Program-made: the position numbers and the translations under genes | Source: Pararge aegeria | Taxonomy: Eukaryota; Arthropoda; Insecta; Lepidoptera; Nymphalidae | DNA: 64,000 nt | Assembly (NCBI RefSeq): GCF_905163445.1 | Contig: NC_053187.1 | Coordinates: 14,989,001 to 15,053,000, forward strand | Direction: 5' to 3' | Notes under the pieces: generated by a model | What the model was told of the DNA's origin: nothing | Databases searched by the model: none | What the model saw: the letters and a program-made list of their open reading frames with translations, nothing else | Shown: one piece after another, positions 63,781-64,000 of the stretch | How the letters are laid out: every line of letters begins with the position of its first letter | How positions within the stretch are numbered: the first letter of the stretch is position 1

Positions 63781-63904
63781 GTTTTGTTATTACATAAATT
63801 CATTCATCATTAAATAACCCTGTATGATGTATTATAAATGCTTACGTCCTAGTTCGGAATTTTGAAATCAAGCATTGCCTTATACCGGGCTTAGGGTATG
63901 TTCT

Positions 63905-64000
63905 TTTTTTAAACTTTATTGCACAAAAAATAATACCATGTATATGAACTTAATGCTTAACATTCTTACAAGCTTGGTCCATTAAAAAAACAAGTATGGT
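63905..64000 (-). mobile_element. possible LINE tail at window edge
   Basis: TTTTTTTAAACTTTATTGCA and CAAAAAATAATACC is the usual reverse orientation of a TGCAATAAAGTTTA tail. Cut by the window end. Confidence 0.35.

Overview
The window reads as AT-rich, gene-poor nuclear DNA of a butterfly or moth, most likely a nymphalid and possibly satyrine. This rests on recognising lepidopteran repeat families (tRNA-headed SINEs, jockey/CR1-like and RTE-like LINE 3' ends, Helitron-like ends, hAT-like MITEs), not on any host gene. I found no host protein-coding exon, tRNA gene, rRNA gene or CRISPR array that I can support. The open frames are short and mostly fall inside repeats. The window is probably intergenic or deep intronic.

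Families used below. SINE-A (about 250 bp): tRNA-like head with A-box TGGCGCAGTGG and B-box GGTTCGATTCC, body motif GCTACGCTTACTTTGGGGC, tail (TTTA)n; about 15 copies. SINE-B (about 290 bp): head AGCGGTGATAGCCCAG, B-box GAGTTCGAATCCC, 3' end CCCGTGCCCTGTAGTGGGCC then (GAT)n; about 20 copies. SINE-C (about 300 bp): head CCTGGCGCAGTGG, 3' end with TTAGATTGCATCATCA then poly(A). SINE-D: one copy with an RTE-like 3' end. SINE-E: head TCGTTGGTCTAGTGGC, body motif CTCGGAGAGCACGTTAA. LINE-J: jockey/CR1-like with 3' end GCATCATCACTTACCATCAG. LINE-R: RTE-like. LINE-Z: tail (TTTGAATTTGAA)n or (GACTTT)n. LINE-T: 3' UTR with AGATCGCT..AGCGATAAGGCCGCC. hAT-like MITEs: termini CAGTGGCGTGC with 8-bp target duplications. 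Helitron-like ends: GCGGGCAACAGCTAGT.

Layout. 0-10 kb: SINE-A/B/C/E relics, a 101-bp segment copied between 1.8 and 3.1 kb, a Helitron-like element with an adjoining three-unit tandem repeat, and a GC-rich block at 9.6-10.1 kb. 10-20 kb: an RTE relic, three hAT-like MITEs (one nested in a SINE-B with a clear target duplication), a perfect 29-bp fold-back palindrome and a duplicated SINE-C tail. 20-30 kb: a 57-bp-arm inverted repeat, a LINE inserted in an RTE, a hairpin with arms of about 120 bp, a repeated 230-bp module and a LINE nested in a SINE-C. 30-45 kb: LINE C-terminal relics, a MITE nested in an RTE, many SINEs, a CpG-rich block near 42.1 kb and a mosaic SINE. 45-64 kb: dense SINEs, an irregular degenerate tandem repeat at 51.2-51.9 kb, RTE and jockey-like coding relics, and a SINE-A split by a LINE tail.

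The elements relate to each other rather than to host genes. SINE-C shares its 3' end with LINE-J, SINE-D with RTE, and the 44.7-kb SINE with LINE-T, which fits SINE mobilisation by LINE machinery. I did not find a convincing new biological system. The most unusual signals are the fold-back palindromes, the copied 101-bp segment and the large hairpin.
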